From: Tetracentron sinense
Lineage: Eukaryota > Streptophyta > Magnoliopsida > Trochodendrales > Trochodendraceae
NCBI GenBank assembly: GCA_015143295.1
Contig: CM026559.1
Span: 19,854,826 to 19,918,825 of the forward strand
DNA length: 64,000 bases
Direction: 5' to 3'
Shown here: positions 1-10,590 of the stretch, piece after piece
Numbering within the stretch: position 1 is the stretch's first letter
Layout: every line of letters starts with the position of its first letter
Translations under genes and position numbers: made by a program
The notes under the pieces: generated by a model
What the model was told of the DNA's origin: nothing
The model's database searches: none
The model's input: only the letters and a program-made list of their open reading frames with translations

Positions 1-327
1 CACTACAATTTCTAGTGAGGTACTCACTACAAGTTCTAGGGAATGGTGCCCACTAGAATCGTTACCCTATGATAAACTTATTATAATAATAGTATTATAT
101 CAAGCTTTTATCTTCTTTACTATTATAATGCCAGAGGCGTGCATAAATGATTTTTCTAAAATTCCCAAACTACCCTTATATAAAAAAAGAAAACGTTTGT
201 TTAATGTTTTACTTTAATTCTCAAACTATCCCTTGCCTTTGATTTAATGTTTTACTTTAATTCTCAAACTAACCCTTGCTCATCTATTTATTTAGAATGA
301 TAGCCAATCGCGATTGAACTCCGGGAG

Positions 328-527
328 AGTTCAATCACACTCGCAGGTTAACACGTGTCCCTTTTAACTCTTATTAACTGTGGTTAACTCCTTCCCCTCG
401 TTCTCACGTGCATTGCAGGTGCCACTAGCGAGTTCAATCGCACCCGCAGGTTAACACGTGTCCCTTTTAACTCTTATTAACTGTGGTTAACTCCTTCCCC
501 TCGCTCTCACGTCCATTGCACGTGCCA
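328..527. repeat. 103-bp tandem duplication
   Basis: Two copies lie head to tail at 328-430 and 431-527. Both begin AGTTCAATC and carry the shared blocks GCAGGTTAACACGTGTCC and TTAACTGTGGTTAACTCC. The copies differ at only a few bases. GTTAAC palindromes and CACGTG cores recur in each copy. Nothing here looks coding. A shorter 24-bp repeat (CACTACAA, then TTCTAG) lies at 1-48. Confidence 0.85.
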
Positions 528-1003
528 TCTGTTAGTATACTTAATAGTATAAACTAATAGTATTATACTAATATAATTTATGATTTTAAAATTAATAAGT
601 AGAACATAAGAAAATTTTATAAAGTATTGGAAGCATAATATTATTAGGGTTTTAGGGGGTGTATTTTTCATATATTTTTAATTAAAAAAAAATTTCAAAA
701 AAGCAGAAATATCTGAATTTGCACAATCCAAAATTTTGGCTGAAATCATGCCATGCAAAATATTTGCCATTTCAATATTGGATTAGTGGGGCGATACAAA
801 AATTTTGCAAAATTTTCCGATATTAAAAACCATTATAATTTCTGTAAACATTTAAAGAGTTTGGCATTTATTTGAAACGGTAGAACGTGGAGAGTTCATT
901 CATGTGGACTGTGGAGCCTTTGTATATATGCTTCTTTTCCAATCCAAGAATATATATATATATATATATAAAAGCTTCTTTTGGACACATTTACACATTT
1001 TGT

Positions 1004-1034
<31 letters not shown>

Positions 1035-1914
1035 TTCTTGGACACATCTCTAATATTATAATGAGAGAAGTGAGGTTAAAAAGCTGGTTGATTTCTTTCT
1101 AATATTCCTAATGAGTCCCAATTTTGAACGTAGTTAGTAAGGGTGAATTTTTTATATATTTCTATTTTGTCCATAACTCCATATAAAAAAAAATTAAGAT
1201 TTATGTTATCTTATTTTACATTAGAAAAGTTAGTAGGGGTATTCAAGTAATATCTACTACAACTAACAATAATCCATTTATATCTCCACGATTCTCTCAA
1301 ATCTTTATCCTTATCTTCTCTCATGCTCCCTCCTTGGTCTCTCTCAACGAAGAGGCACACCTTCTCTACGTGGTAATTACTTTTCAAGAAAAAATGTAAG
1401 ACTTTTGGTTTTCAAAATGTCCCTTTCTTTACTAATGTGTCCCTCGTAATTTTTTTTTAAAATCTAAAAGTCCCTCTAGTTTCTATACTCAAAATATTTA
1501 AATTTTTTTACTCAAAATACCCTCACTATGATCCCTCTTCCCAATCTCTCTCCCCTTCCCCTCTCTCTCGTGTATCCCACGTGTCGCCTACTAGTTTTGA
1601 TAATGCCATCACGTGCAACATTCATACAGTGAAGTGTTCAAATATTACTGCCTACATCGACATCCATCTAGGCTCTAACGGGTCCCATATGGATCACAAA
1701 AGACCATGAATTTGTTTGCCCTGCAACAATGGGCTGGGCCTTGTTGGACTCCGATCAGCCAATTCAAAGATCTTAGATATAAAACCCCTAACCCAACAGG
1801 CCCAACACCAAGACGGTTTTGGATTTATCAAAGCCTTAAAGCACGTGGGCCAAGTGAGACTGGTCCTCACAGTGTACAGCAGAGCGAGCCAACGGAATCT
1901 CACCAGGGCAGCAT
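528..1914. other. AT-rich non-coding stretch with TA microsatellites
   Basis: I see no gene here. Two TA-dinucleotide runs lie at 951-970 and 1004-1030, each followed by a similar CTTCTT(TT)GGACACAT phrase, which suggests a local duplication. The rest is AT-rich with stop codons in all frames. Confidence 0.6.
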
Positions 1915-1923
1915 TTTCAGTAC

Positions 1924-2426
1924 GGCATCGGATTGTGTCCGGCAGAAGCAAGAAAATTTGTCTCGGGCTTCCGGACATCATGGCATGTGGCGATAAAAAG
2001 GGCCTTAGATTCTCTCTGGCAGATCCCAGAAAAGTGGTCTCGGGCCACCACACATTGTGTGACATTTGGCATAAAAAATGGGAAAAGTCAATTCATTTTC
2101 TCCCATGATTTTGACTTCTCTTCATTGATATCTCTCTCCCTTTTCTCATTGCCACATGTCACAACATCTGTGGAGAAGTCAAAATATGGGAACCACTATT
2201 TGACTTCTCCCACCAAGTGTCGCACAATGTGTAGTGGCCGAGACCACTTTTCTGGCATCTGCCAGAGAGAATCCGAGGCTAATAAAAAGGGGAGAAGTCG
2301 TATCATTTTCTCCCCATGTTTTTGACTTCTTCCCACTTGATATCTCTCGCCCTTTTATCGCTATTCGTAAGATGATGTGTGGAGCCGGAGACCATTTATC
2401 TGCATCTGCAGAGAAAATTTGATGCC
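1924..2426. mobile_element. MITE of a Mutator-like family (outer copy, split by a second copy)
   Basis: The ends form terminal inverted repeats of about 75 bp: the left end starts GGCATCGGATTGTG and the right end, read in reverse, starts GGCATCAAATTTTC. A perfect 9-bp target duplication TTTCAGTAC flanks the unit (1915-1923 and 2427-2435). A 9-bp duplication is typical of Mutator-like elements. There is no coding capacity. The element is split by a relative at 2001-2280, and a third copy lies at 58155-58446. Confidence 0.85.
2001..2280. mobile_element. MITE of the same Mutator-like family, nested inside the outer copy
   Basis: The inverted arms of about 62 bp (2001-2063 and 2218-2280) pair almost perfectly around the shared blocks TTCTCTCTGGCAGAT and CCAGAAAAGTGGTCTCGG. 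The flanking 9-mers GATAAAAAG (1992-2000) and AATAAAAAG (2281-2289) match at 8 of 9 bases and fit a target duplication. Removing this unit restores a continuous outer element that aligns with the copy at 58155-58446. Confidence 0.8.
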
Positions 2427-2435
2427 TTTCAGTAC

Positions 2436-2676
2436 CTCAGCTGTATCGGTATGCAATTTATTTTCGAGAACAACCCATAACATAAAGTAGGGATCCAACA
2501 CGATGAGATTACATCAACTTCTCCAGTTGGTGAGTGGGGAGACTGATTTGTAAGAGCCGAGTTGGTGAATGATGAACAAGTAAACGTATAATATGACGCT
2601 GTTAATAAGGATTGGGAAGAGGATGGTTCATGGTGGGTTTATCGATGCACAGAATGAATGAATATATATATATATA
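2436..2676. other. Non-coding spacer ending in a TA run
   Basis: I see no gene. A TA microsatellite (2662-2676) directly abuts the Helitron 3' end at 2677. Confidence 0.5.
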
Positions 2677-3160
2677 CTAGCAAACATCCCGTGCAATGAA
2701 CGGTTTGGTGAAAAGGAAAAAGATTAAAAAGAAAAAAAAAACAATCTATTTGAAACATTATAAACCATAATAAAAATAACACAAATGAAATTTTTTTAAC
2801 TTATGGTTTAAATTCAAGCAATAAAAAAATAAGAATGCCAACGGCAACATGTCCTACAATAAAATTATTGTGGAATGCATCACGGTTTTTCCCTTCAGTC
2901 TCGTTCAATTGTTACCAAGTAAGTTTAATGGTTGTGATATTAGACATATGTGTGACACAAGAAGCCCCTACTATGGATGTGCAATAAGGCGTGAAGTAAT
3001 CACGTGTGATAGAACTTTTTCTGCTCTCTCCACATTTACTATCCAATTGTAGAACAGATAATGACAAAAGTGACGAAAATTGAAAAAAAAACTTTCAGAG
3101 AAATATACTAAAGACCCTAAATAAGAGTAAATAGCTACAAATTAGAGATGAAACAAATGA

Positions 3161-3446
3161 GTGGTGATTATTAATCTATAGTTCATTAGATCAGCGAAAC
3201 CACTTGCTTCCATTAAAATGGTAGACCAGGCCAAACTTTTGTAAGCATTGCATGACTCTTAATCTCATACTTTCCCTATAGGCAGGCAATTGTTTGAAAT
3301 AATTTCATTTACATCTTGAGTCAGTCTCAGAGAAAAGAAACAAATGGGTGGTGATTATATAGCTATAGTTCATTAGATAGTGAAACCACTTACTTCCATT
3401 AAAATTGTAGACGGGACCAGAATTTTGTAAGCTTTGCATGACTCTC
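3161..3446. repeat. 187-bp tandem duplication interrupted by solo LTR A
   Basis: GTGGTGATTA followed by TAGTTCATTAGAT occurs at 3161 and again at 3348. The second copy stops at 3446, where the LTR begins, and resumes at 22615 with AATCTCATACTTTC and ACATCTTGAGTCAGTC. The first copy runs unbroken through these blocks, which independently confirms the insertion point. Confidence 0.8.
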
Positions 3447-4215
3447 TGTCGCGACCCAAAACCCACCCTAGGAGTTAGAGCGAATTTTGGACGACTTATC
3501 ATGGCCTACATGACATGCTTGACAAACCATCCTGCAAAATACTCGAAACATATACAACAGAGGATAAAATAGCGGAAGCATAAACTAATATAGCACAGCG
3601 GAAGTCTAACCAAAACCTCTATGCATATACATAATCCAAGTTTGTACAAAAATAAAGAAGGTGCGGACATGCCTGCCAAAATGCATGGGTATAAATCTCT
3701 CATGCTCACCCACACTCACTTAGAATCTACCACCTAATAATAGCCCTTTACATGAGGCTCCTCCGTAGGGACCTCTTCGAAGTGCTCTTCTTCTACCCAT
3801 GGGCCAGGAGCACATATTTCATATGGAGCAGAGTTCCCTCAGTACCTACCGACATAAACGTACGGCTGAGCATGGAATACTCGGCGTGTACCGAATGTTA
3901 ACCAACAGTCATAGCACACTAATCACAACATAAAGCAGGAAGCAGTTCGTATCATAACAGGAAGGTAAACAATTTATATTTCATGCCTGCGTCACATTAA
4001 AGCCAGGAAAACTTTTGAAATCATCATGTGCTTAACTTGACTTAAAATATTCTTTTCGTGCTTAAAAACTTGTCTTGTCATGTTCTGTCTTATTTGTCTT
4101 ATCATATCATGCTTGTCATGTCTTGTCAGGCATATCATGTCATAAAATTAAAATGCTCTTACTTGCTTGAAATTTAAACATGCTCATATGCTTGGGATGT
4201 TAGTGCCCTTGAACA

Positions 4216-4410
4216 ACTTGTGAGGGAGGGTGGTTTAGAACCCCTCTCCCCCCCTTTTTAATGAGATGTGACCTGTGAGGGAGGGTGGTATAGAACCCCT
4301 TCTTTTTAATGAGATGCGACTTGTGAGGGCGGGTGGTTTAGAACCCCCTCTTTTTATTGAGATGCTAATTGTGAGGGAGGGTGGTATAGAGCCCCTTCTT
4401 TTCAACTTGA
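4216..4410 (-). repeat. Hairpin minisatellite in solo LTR A
   Basis: Four units of about 50 bp start near 4218, 4273, 4320 and 4368. Each carries GTGAGGG then GGGTGG then GAACCCC. In the sense (minus) strand the unit folds as GAGGGGGUU, loop CUA, AACC-A-CCCUC, about 9 pairs with one bulged A. Confidence 0.75.
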
Positions 4411-5827
4411 AGGGAGGGAAATGTAAACTCCCTCATTTGCAAAAATACAATAAAGTAAACATGCATGCTTGGAGGCGCACTAACATCTTGCTTGCTTATT
4501 CTTGTTATTGTCAAAAGCGAGACAAAATATATCTTAAGATATGCCCTACCTCTATTTACCAACCCTTAGCTTTGGCCTTGTCATGATGTTCGTAAAGCGA
4601 GAATAAAATCCTTGTTCTTGAAAATCTCGATAAACCATGTCATGCATGCCTTGCTTGTGAGGTCGTGTACATGATATAGCTTGAAAATAAATGACATATG
4701 GAATTCAATAATACATGGAATAACATTCATTTCAACTCATAAGTATATTCATGTCGTTATAGAAAACTGAATAAATTTATACATGCATTTCTAGAAACAA
4801 TTCTTCACCTTGACATTTTATCAAACACTTGGTGTGTACATTATGGTTAAAGCCTACATCTTGCTTTTCTAGATGGATAAACGCTCATGACATACATGTG
4901 TGTTTATTATTGGTACAATGTCCTTCCCATTTCATTCATCACAAAACATACACACGGCATCCATCGCTCATACACAACCATCCATCTCCATCCATTCACC
5001 CCATCACATTATCATGCTTAGAATTTGGGGAAAAACCACAGAAAGAAAAAAAAGAAAGAGGAAAAAGAGATGACTAAGAGGGTAGCATATGGTACAAACC
5101 TTGAAAAAGGAAGAAAACCCTTTAGAAATGCCATGGAAAATGTTGTCGAGCTTGGAGAATATAGAACCTCGGATATCACTTTCATAGCCTGTGAATAGTG
5201 TCATGAATAGTACTGTGAATAATGACCATGTAATGGAATTTTGTAAATTTAAAGATAAAAAGTCCCGGTAATAGTTGTTTATAAGTTAACTAAGCTTAGT
5301 TGATTTTATGGAATTTTCTTCATATGTTTAGGATGGTTTTTGGGCAATGGAAAAGTTACAACAAACCGGATTTATTGGGTTTTTGCCTAGAACTGGAAAA
5401 TCAGATTTTGAATTGTAAGGAATTGGATTTTCTAAGTATTTTTATTTGATTCAAATGGGGGATACTTCCTTATTTTAATTTAAAACTTAAAGTTAACTTA
5501 AAATTTTAAAGTAAAATAAGTATAAGAGTAAGTATAAGAAGGGGAGAGAACAAAGCACAAGCCAAAAACAGAAGAGCAGGGGAAGAAAACAGGCAAAACT
5601 GTTCGACTGATTTTGCTACCGGTCAACTGAACCTTGACCGGTCGACCGAATGCCATTACTGGTCAACCGAAGGGTCAAAATTTTGTATGGGTTATTTAGA
5701 CAAAGAGGGGTCATTTGACTGGTCGACCGAACCTCTTTACCGGTCGACCAGTCTGGGCTATTTTGCCTTGTAACCGACTCCTGAGATATTTTAAGGGTGT
5801 TATGGGGTTTTGCCTCACCCCAAACCC

Positions 5828-5836
5828 CTATAAATA
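5828..5836 (+). promoter_or_regulatory. TATA box of the plus-strand Tekay-like LTR
   Basis: CTATAAATA lies about 75-230 bp downstream of a cluster of ACCGGTCGACCG-type palindromes. The same box is conserved in the other LTR at 20348-20356. Transcription would start some 30 bp downstream. Confidence 0.6.
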
Positions 5837-6416
5837 AGCCATTTTCATGGCTAGAATTACAAGAACCTTTAGAAGAAGTTTTTGGGAGAAAGTTTGAGGG
5901 AAAAGAAGGAGAAGAGCTAGGGCTTTCAAGGTTAGCGCTAGTGATCAAGTGGAATCCGAGTTTTGATTTCAGGAGTTCTTCCTAAGCTTGGATCTTCTCT
6001 TCCACAAGCTTTCAAAACCTCTTGGGTGAAGGAAATCAATCCTTCACAAGATAGATACACTCTATTTAACTTGGTATAGTTATGTTTTATGCTAGGTTTC
6101 AAGTTTTGGGAGGATTTTCCAGGGAAATTAAGGTCTTGGATTTGTTATTAATAAACTATGATTAAGAGAAGTTATATTTAAAGTTCTTGTTTAAATCTTG
6201 TTCACAAATGATCACTTGTACTTGTATATTGAGTTTTGTTCAATCAAAAGGATGGAAGAAAAAGGGTTTTTGCCTTAAAGAAGGAATTGGGAGGAGTTTT
6301 AATCGGACTTGTTTCGGAAAGAGGTTTTGCTCGATGTTTTGGTTTTGGTTTTTAAGTATTGTACTCAAAGTATTATGTTTGGCTCAAAGTCTCAAAGCTT
6401 CCTCAATGAAAGAAAT

Positions 6417-6690
6417 GAACTCGTCTCTAAGGTGTTCCGAGAAGGGAATCACTTTGAGATCTTGTAAAGTATGAACTCGTCTCTAAGGCGTTCCAAGAAG
6501 GGAATTACTTTGAAATCGTATAAAGTATGAACTCGTTTCTAAGGTGTTCCGAGAAGGGAATCACTTTGAAATCTTGTAAAGTATGAACTTGTCTCTAATG
6601 TGTTTTGAGAAGGGAATCACTTTGAAATCTTATAAAGTATGAACTCGTCTCTAAGGTGTTCCGAGAAAGGAAACACTTTGCTTGTAAAGA
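6417..6690 (+). repeat. Hairpin minisatellite, 5 units (5' LTR)
   Basis: Units of about 56 bp start near 6418, 6473, 6529, 6585 and 6643. Each holds AAGGTGTTCC-GAGAAG-GGAATCACTTT, whose RNA folds into 6 plus 4 pairs around one bulged U. The 3' LTR has only three units (20939-21092). Confidence 0.8.
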
Positions 6691-7345
6691 ATGTCTCAAA
6701 GTCATGCTTGTAAAGCCTTGTTTAGAAATATGATTTGAAAAACTTGCACAGGATATGTTTTGAAAAGTATTATGGTTTCCGCTCTACGATTTCGAAGTAT
6801 GTTGGTTTAGTCGACTTGCTTTTAATTGCTCGCTTTACTTGACTTGAAAAGCATGTTAAAAATTCTGTTATGGCTTACTAGCTTTAGTAGTTTGTAGACA
6901 CTGAGTATTCCATGCTCAGCCGACTATTGACTTCAGTAGGTGCACACGTTCCATTTGATCTTTGTGGTACGGAGCCTTGGATAGAGGAGGAATACTACGA
7001 TCCAGAGTCTTCTATGGACCACTACCAGGATGGATCACTGGATAGGCGACACAATTTCAATTTCTGCTGAGAGAGAGAGTATACTTGTATTTTCATAAGT
7101 ATTGAGAGTGGGGCTTGTCCACTACATGCTTCATACTTTTGAATATGTGTTCAGTTGGTTCAGACTTGAACTTATCGATAGGAGTGTTATTAAATTGCTT
7201 CCGCTTGTTTTCCGCTATGTGTATAACTTACAAACTCTGACAGGATGGTATGTATCCCTTATGTATCATACTGGAGGGTATAATATGGTGGTCACGAGCT
7301 AAAGTATCCCTAACTCCTATGGGGTATTTTGGGTCGCGACAGACT

Positions 7346-7357
7346 TGGTATCAGAGC
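7346..7357 (+). other. Primer binding site (initiator Met tRNA)
   Basis: TGGTATCAGAGC lies five bases after the 5' LTR. It is complementary to the 3' end of plant initiator tRNA-Met, the usual primer of Tekay and of many copia elements. Confidence 0.85.
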
Positions 7358-7734
7358 CTAGGGATTAGTTCTCTAGGGCTAAGTCATCTTCTAAGCTGAA
7401 GCACGTTTCGGAGTTGAACTTAGAACTCGGACGAACTTCTTAACTTAAGTTTGATATCGTGACATAATGGGAATCAAGCGAATCCTTAGGTCAATTTAGG
7501 AAGTTTAGATTGCAAATATGAACTAGTCATCTAGTCTTGACCCGTAACTAGTTAACTCATTTGCCGAGTTAAGAGCTTAGCACCGCTAGGATTTTATTGA
7601 TATATTTATATTATTATGTGTATACTCCGATGTATACTACGCCATATAAGGTGAGTTATCAACTGCAATATGTCATGTTGATTATCTGGGTTCCAAGGAA
7701 GACTTATGTTGTGTTATTGTTCTCAGGAGACAAT

Positions 7735-8048
7735 CATGAGACATAATACCAGGGGTCGTGGATACCAGACCAGGGGGAATGGAGGAGAGGCTCCATTGGG
7801 CGATGAGCAGCCCGACATCTCCCGACTTTTGGAGACTATGGTAGAGACCATGGATGTCCTTGCTGCCAGGCCTATTACTACACCTACCCCTACACCTAAT
7901 GGGGTTTCCTCCAGTCCATCACATTGTAGGACTTGAGGCGTTCAGGCGGCTTTGTCCTCCTAGCTTCTATGGGACGACGGACCCAATGGTAGCCGAGGCT
8001 TGGATAATGCAGTTGGAGAAAATTTTTCAGGCGCTCCACTACACTAAT
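7735..8048 (+). pseudogene. gag, first part (plus-strand Tekay-like element)
   Basis: The region encodes an early gag segment. The stretch EAFRRLCPPSFYGTTDP followed by VAEAWIMQLEKIFQAL is typical of chromovirus gag, with the matching block FRRMRPPIFCRSIDP in the minus-strand element. It is cut at 8048 by the minus-strand Tekay element and continues at 18042. It is a fossil. Confidence 0.75.
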
Positions 8049-10500
8049 TGTCGTGCCCCAAAATACCCCCTAAGAGTTTAGGGATACTTTAGGCGTGACT
8101 ATACGTACCTGCCAAACCATCCTATCATGAACAAGATAATTACAGTACTAAAACAATGATAATCAGAGCGCGGAAGCTAAACATAAATGCGGAAGCGTAA
8201 ACTAACTTTTTTTTTTCTTTTCTTCTACCATTCCAACATAGTATTCCAAGTTAACATATATACAAAACATGTCTAAGTATAAGGTGGATAGGTCCACCCA
8301 TCAAAATATCAAAATACATAACCACCCTCTCATACTCTCCCCTCAACAGTAGTCGAGGTACGGCCACACGTCAAGGTCTCGGTCTGCCTGAGACTGTAGT
8401 GGGATAGACGACTCTCTCGCCTCTATATACTCTTCCTCGACCCAAGGCTCCGGGTCGAGGGCTCCCTCAGTACCTACCGACATGAAAGTACGGCTGAGCA
8501 TGGAATACTCAGCGAGTACAAGCTACTAGCTAACCATAACAATAATGAACACCACAACGGTAATACAGTACAAAGTAGAAATCAGAGCATCACAAAAGAA
8601 ATAACATAAGACGTGGTACAATACAATCATCTTGACGTGCGTGCATGAATGCAAAAACTCCGACAAAACTCATGCTTGGAAATCCGTTTTATGTCCCTGT
8701 ATGACTTGTAGAAATCATGTATGCATGAATGCCTTGTCGTCATCCTTGTAAACTTGCATCTTGTAACTTGTGAGCCAGAGGCTAGCACCCGAATCTCCCT
8801 GGGCTGCCAACCTCCTTGATATAGGGTTTTCTTGTGAGCCAGAGGCTAGTACCCGAATGTCCCTGGGCTACCAACCTCCTTGACAATATGTGATTTTTAT
8901 TACTTGTTTAGTTTTCTTGTGAGCCAGAGGCTAGTACCCGAATGTCCCTGGGCTACCAACCTCCTTGACAATATGTGTTTTGGGGTTTTCTTGTGAGCCA
9001 GAGGCTAGTACCCGAATGTCCCTAGGCTACCAACCTCCTTGACATGCAATGTTTTCTTGTTGATTTATTATATGCATATGCTCTTTAAAAGCTCGATCCA
9101 TGCAACATGCGTGCTCGTGTGCGTGCCAATAGTGACAATCCTGATGATATGCTTGGATGAGGTGATCACATAAGCATAGCATTCCCATTTTGAATATAAG
9201 CATAAAGGAATATGGATAACATGTAGGGCATTCGATCAAGGTAGGCATTTAGACATAATTAGCTCAATACATGCTTTCATAATTCCAGTTCATTTATTTA
9301 ATACGTCATTTAAGCATTTTATCAAACACTTGGTATGCAATCTCATTCCTAGTCATTTTGTTTCGATTTCTTAATGCATATATTTCATCACACCACACAA
9401 AATGTATTTATTATGTTTGAGGTGCCCATCCACCATTTTCCAATACCCATTCATCGACCAACATGGCATCCAATCACCTCAACCCATTTAATCCATTCAT
9501 ACATCCCACATTTATTCACATTATCTTGTTTAGGTTTTGAATATATAGTATGTTTCCAAGGGAAAGGGAATACAAGATCAACATCATGATTTTAAAAGAA
9601 GAAAGCCTAGAGTATTGCTAGAGAAGTTAGTAGAGTGTACTAACCTTGAAGATCAAGCTTGATCTTTGAGGAATCCTTTAATTGAGGATGGTTCTAGCTT
9701 GGAATCCTTCAAGCTTGCTCCCTTGATCTCAATCCCAAAGCCCTCTTTGGATTTTTGCCTTCAATCTCTCCTCCTCCTTTTTCCCTTCTTTCTCTCCTTA
9801 GGTTTAGAAAATCCCCAAAATGGGATCCCTCAACAAGACAAGGGTTTAAAACCCCCAAATTCGAAATCTGCTACCGCATGCGATCGATCGCGCACTTATC
9901 TATGATCGATCGCAGGTCCTTGCGATCGATCGCACATTAATGCGATCTATCGCACATGAACCCGAATACATTGGTCTGATTTCCCTTTGTATGCGATCGA
10001 TCGCACACTCTTGCGATTGATCGCAAATCACTACGATCTGTCAGACAGGGATCCCCATCTATCGCATATGGTCCCGAGAACTTGGGACCTATTTCGCCTC
10101 CATGCGATCGATCGCACCTGACTTGCGATCGATCGCACCCTCCAGATTTTGTTGTTTTCTTCCTTTTTCCCCTACTTTGGTAATTCGGTCATAACTTGTG
10201 ACTCGGTTGTCCGATTTGGACGATTCAACTTGCGTTGGATTCGTCTTTCGAAGGGAAACATTCCTGACATTTTAGAATTTCTAATTTCTTCTTTATTTAT
10301 TGACCAAATTATCCCTAAAGTCGACTGATCCACAAATGGGTTTCAGTAACTCGAGTTTTCGATATGTCCGACTTAGAAATACTACTTCCTAACACTTAGA
10401 GTTTCTTTAAATTTTCTCGTTTCATAGAAATAAGAGGATTACAAAGGCAAAATGGCTTGGCACGATTTTTAATACATGGCAAAAGTTCCGGGGTTCTACA
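8049..10500 (-). repeat. 3' LTR of the minus-strand Tekay element
   Basis: It is 2452 bp and, read on the minus strand, runs TGTAGAACCCC to GGGGCACGACA. It holds about nine GCGATCGATCGC-type palindromes (9876-10138), a TATA-like TTTTAAAC (9845-9852), a four-unit hairpin minisatellite (8768-9042) and the shared stem-loop (8496-8510). Confidence 0.9.
8768..9042 (-). repeat. Hairpin minisatellite, 4 units (minus Tekay 3' LTR)
   Basis: Units start at 8768, 8831, 8916 and 8990. Each carries GAGGCTAGTACCC and GGGCTACCAACCTC. The sense RNA arms GAGGUUGGUAGCCC and GGGUACUAGCCUC pair through 13 positions with two wobble pairs and one bulged G. The first unit changes both sides of one pair (T-A to C-G), keeping the stem. 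The other LTR has three units. Confidence 0.85.
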
Positions 10501-10513
10501 TCCTCCCCCCCTT
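10501..10513 (-). other. Polypurine tract (minus Tekay)
   Basis: On the minus strand a run of seven G followed by AGGA immediately precedes the 3' LTR. The upstream phrase AATTTCGAGGACGAAATTTC is typical of Tekay elements. Confidence 0.85.
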
Positions 10514-10590
10514 ATAAGAAATTTCGTCCTCGAAATTTGAACGATGTGTGCATTACTATTCAAAACAAAATTACAAGTCATATACAAAAC

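Larger units (their letters stand above)
5160..7341 (+). repeat. 5' LTR of the plus-strand Tekay-like element
   Basis: It is about 2.18 kb and ends GGGTCGCGACA. Order inside: six GGTCGACC-type palindromes (5601-5755), TATA box CTATAAATA (5828-5836), a five-unit hairpin minisatellite (6417-6690) and the shared stem-loop (6903-6917). Confidence 0.85.

Noticed and set aside
887-1102. 71-codon open frame over the TA microsatellites
   Set aside because: It translates a dinucleotide repeat (YIYIYIY) and has no other support.
1694-2325. Overlapping open frames on both strands near 2 kb
   Set aside because: They run through inverted-repeat MITEs, which mirror open frames on both strands, and show no protein motif.
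4275-4586. 103-codon frame with repeated REGGIEPLLF
   Set aside because: The peptide repeat is the LTR minisatellite read in frame; it is antisense to the LTR and not a protein domain.
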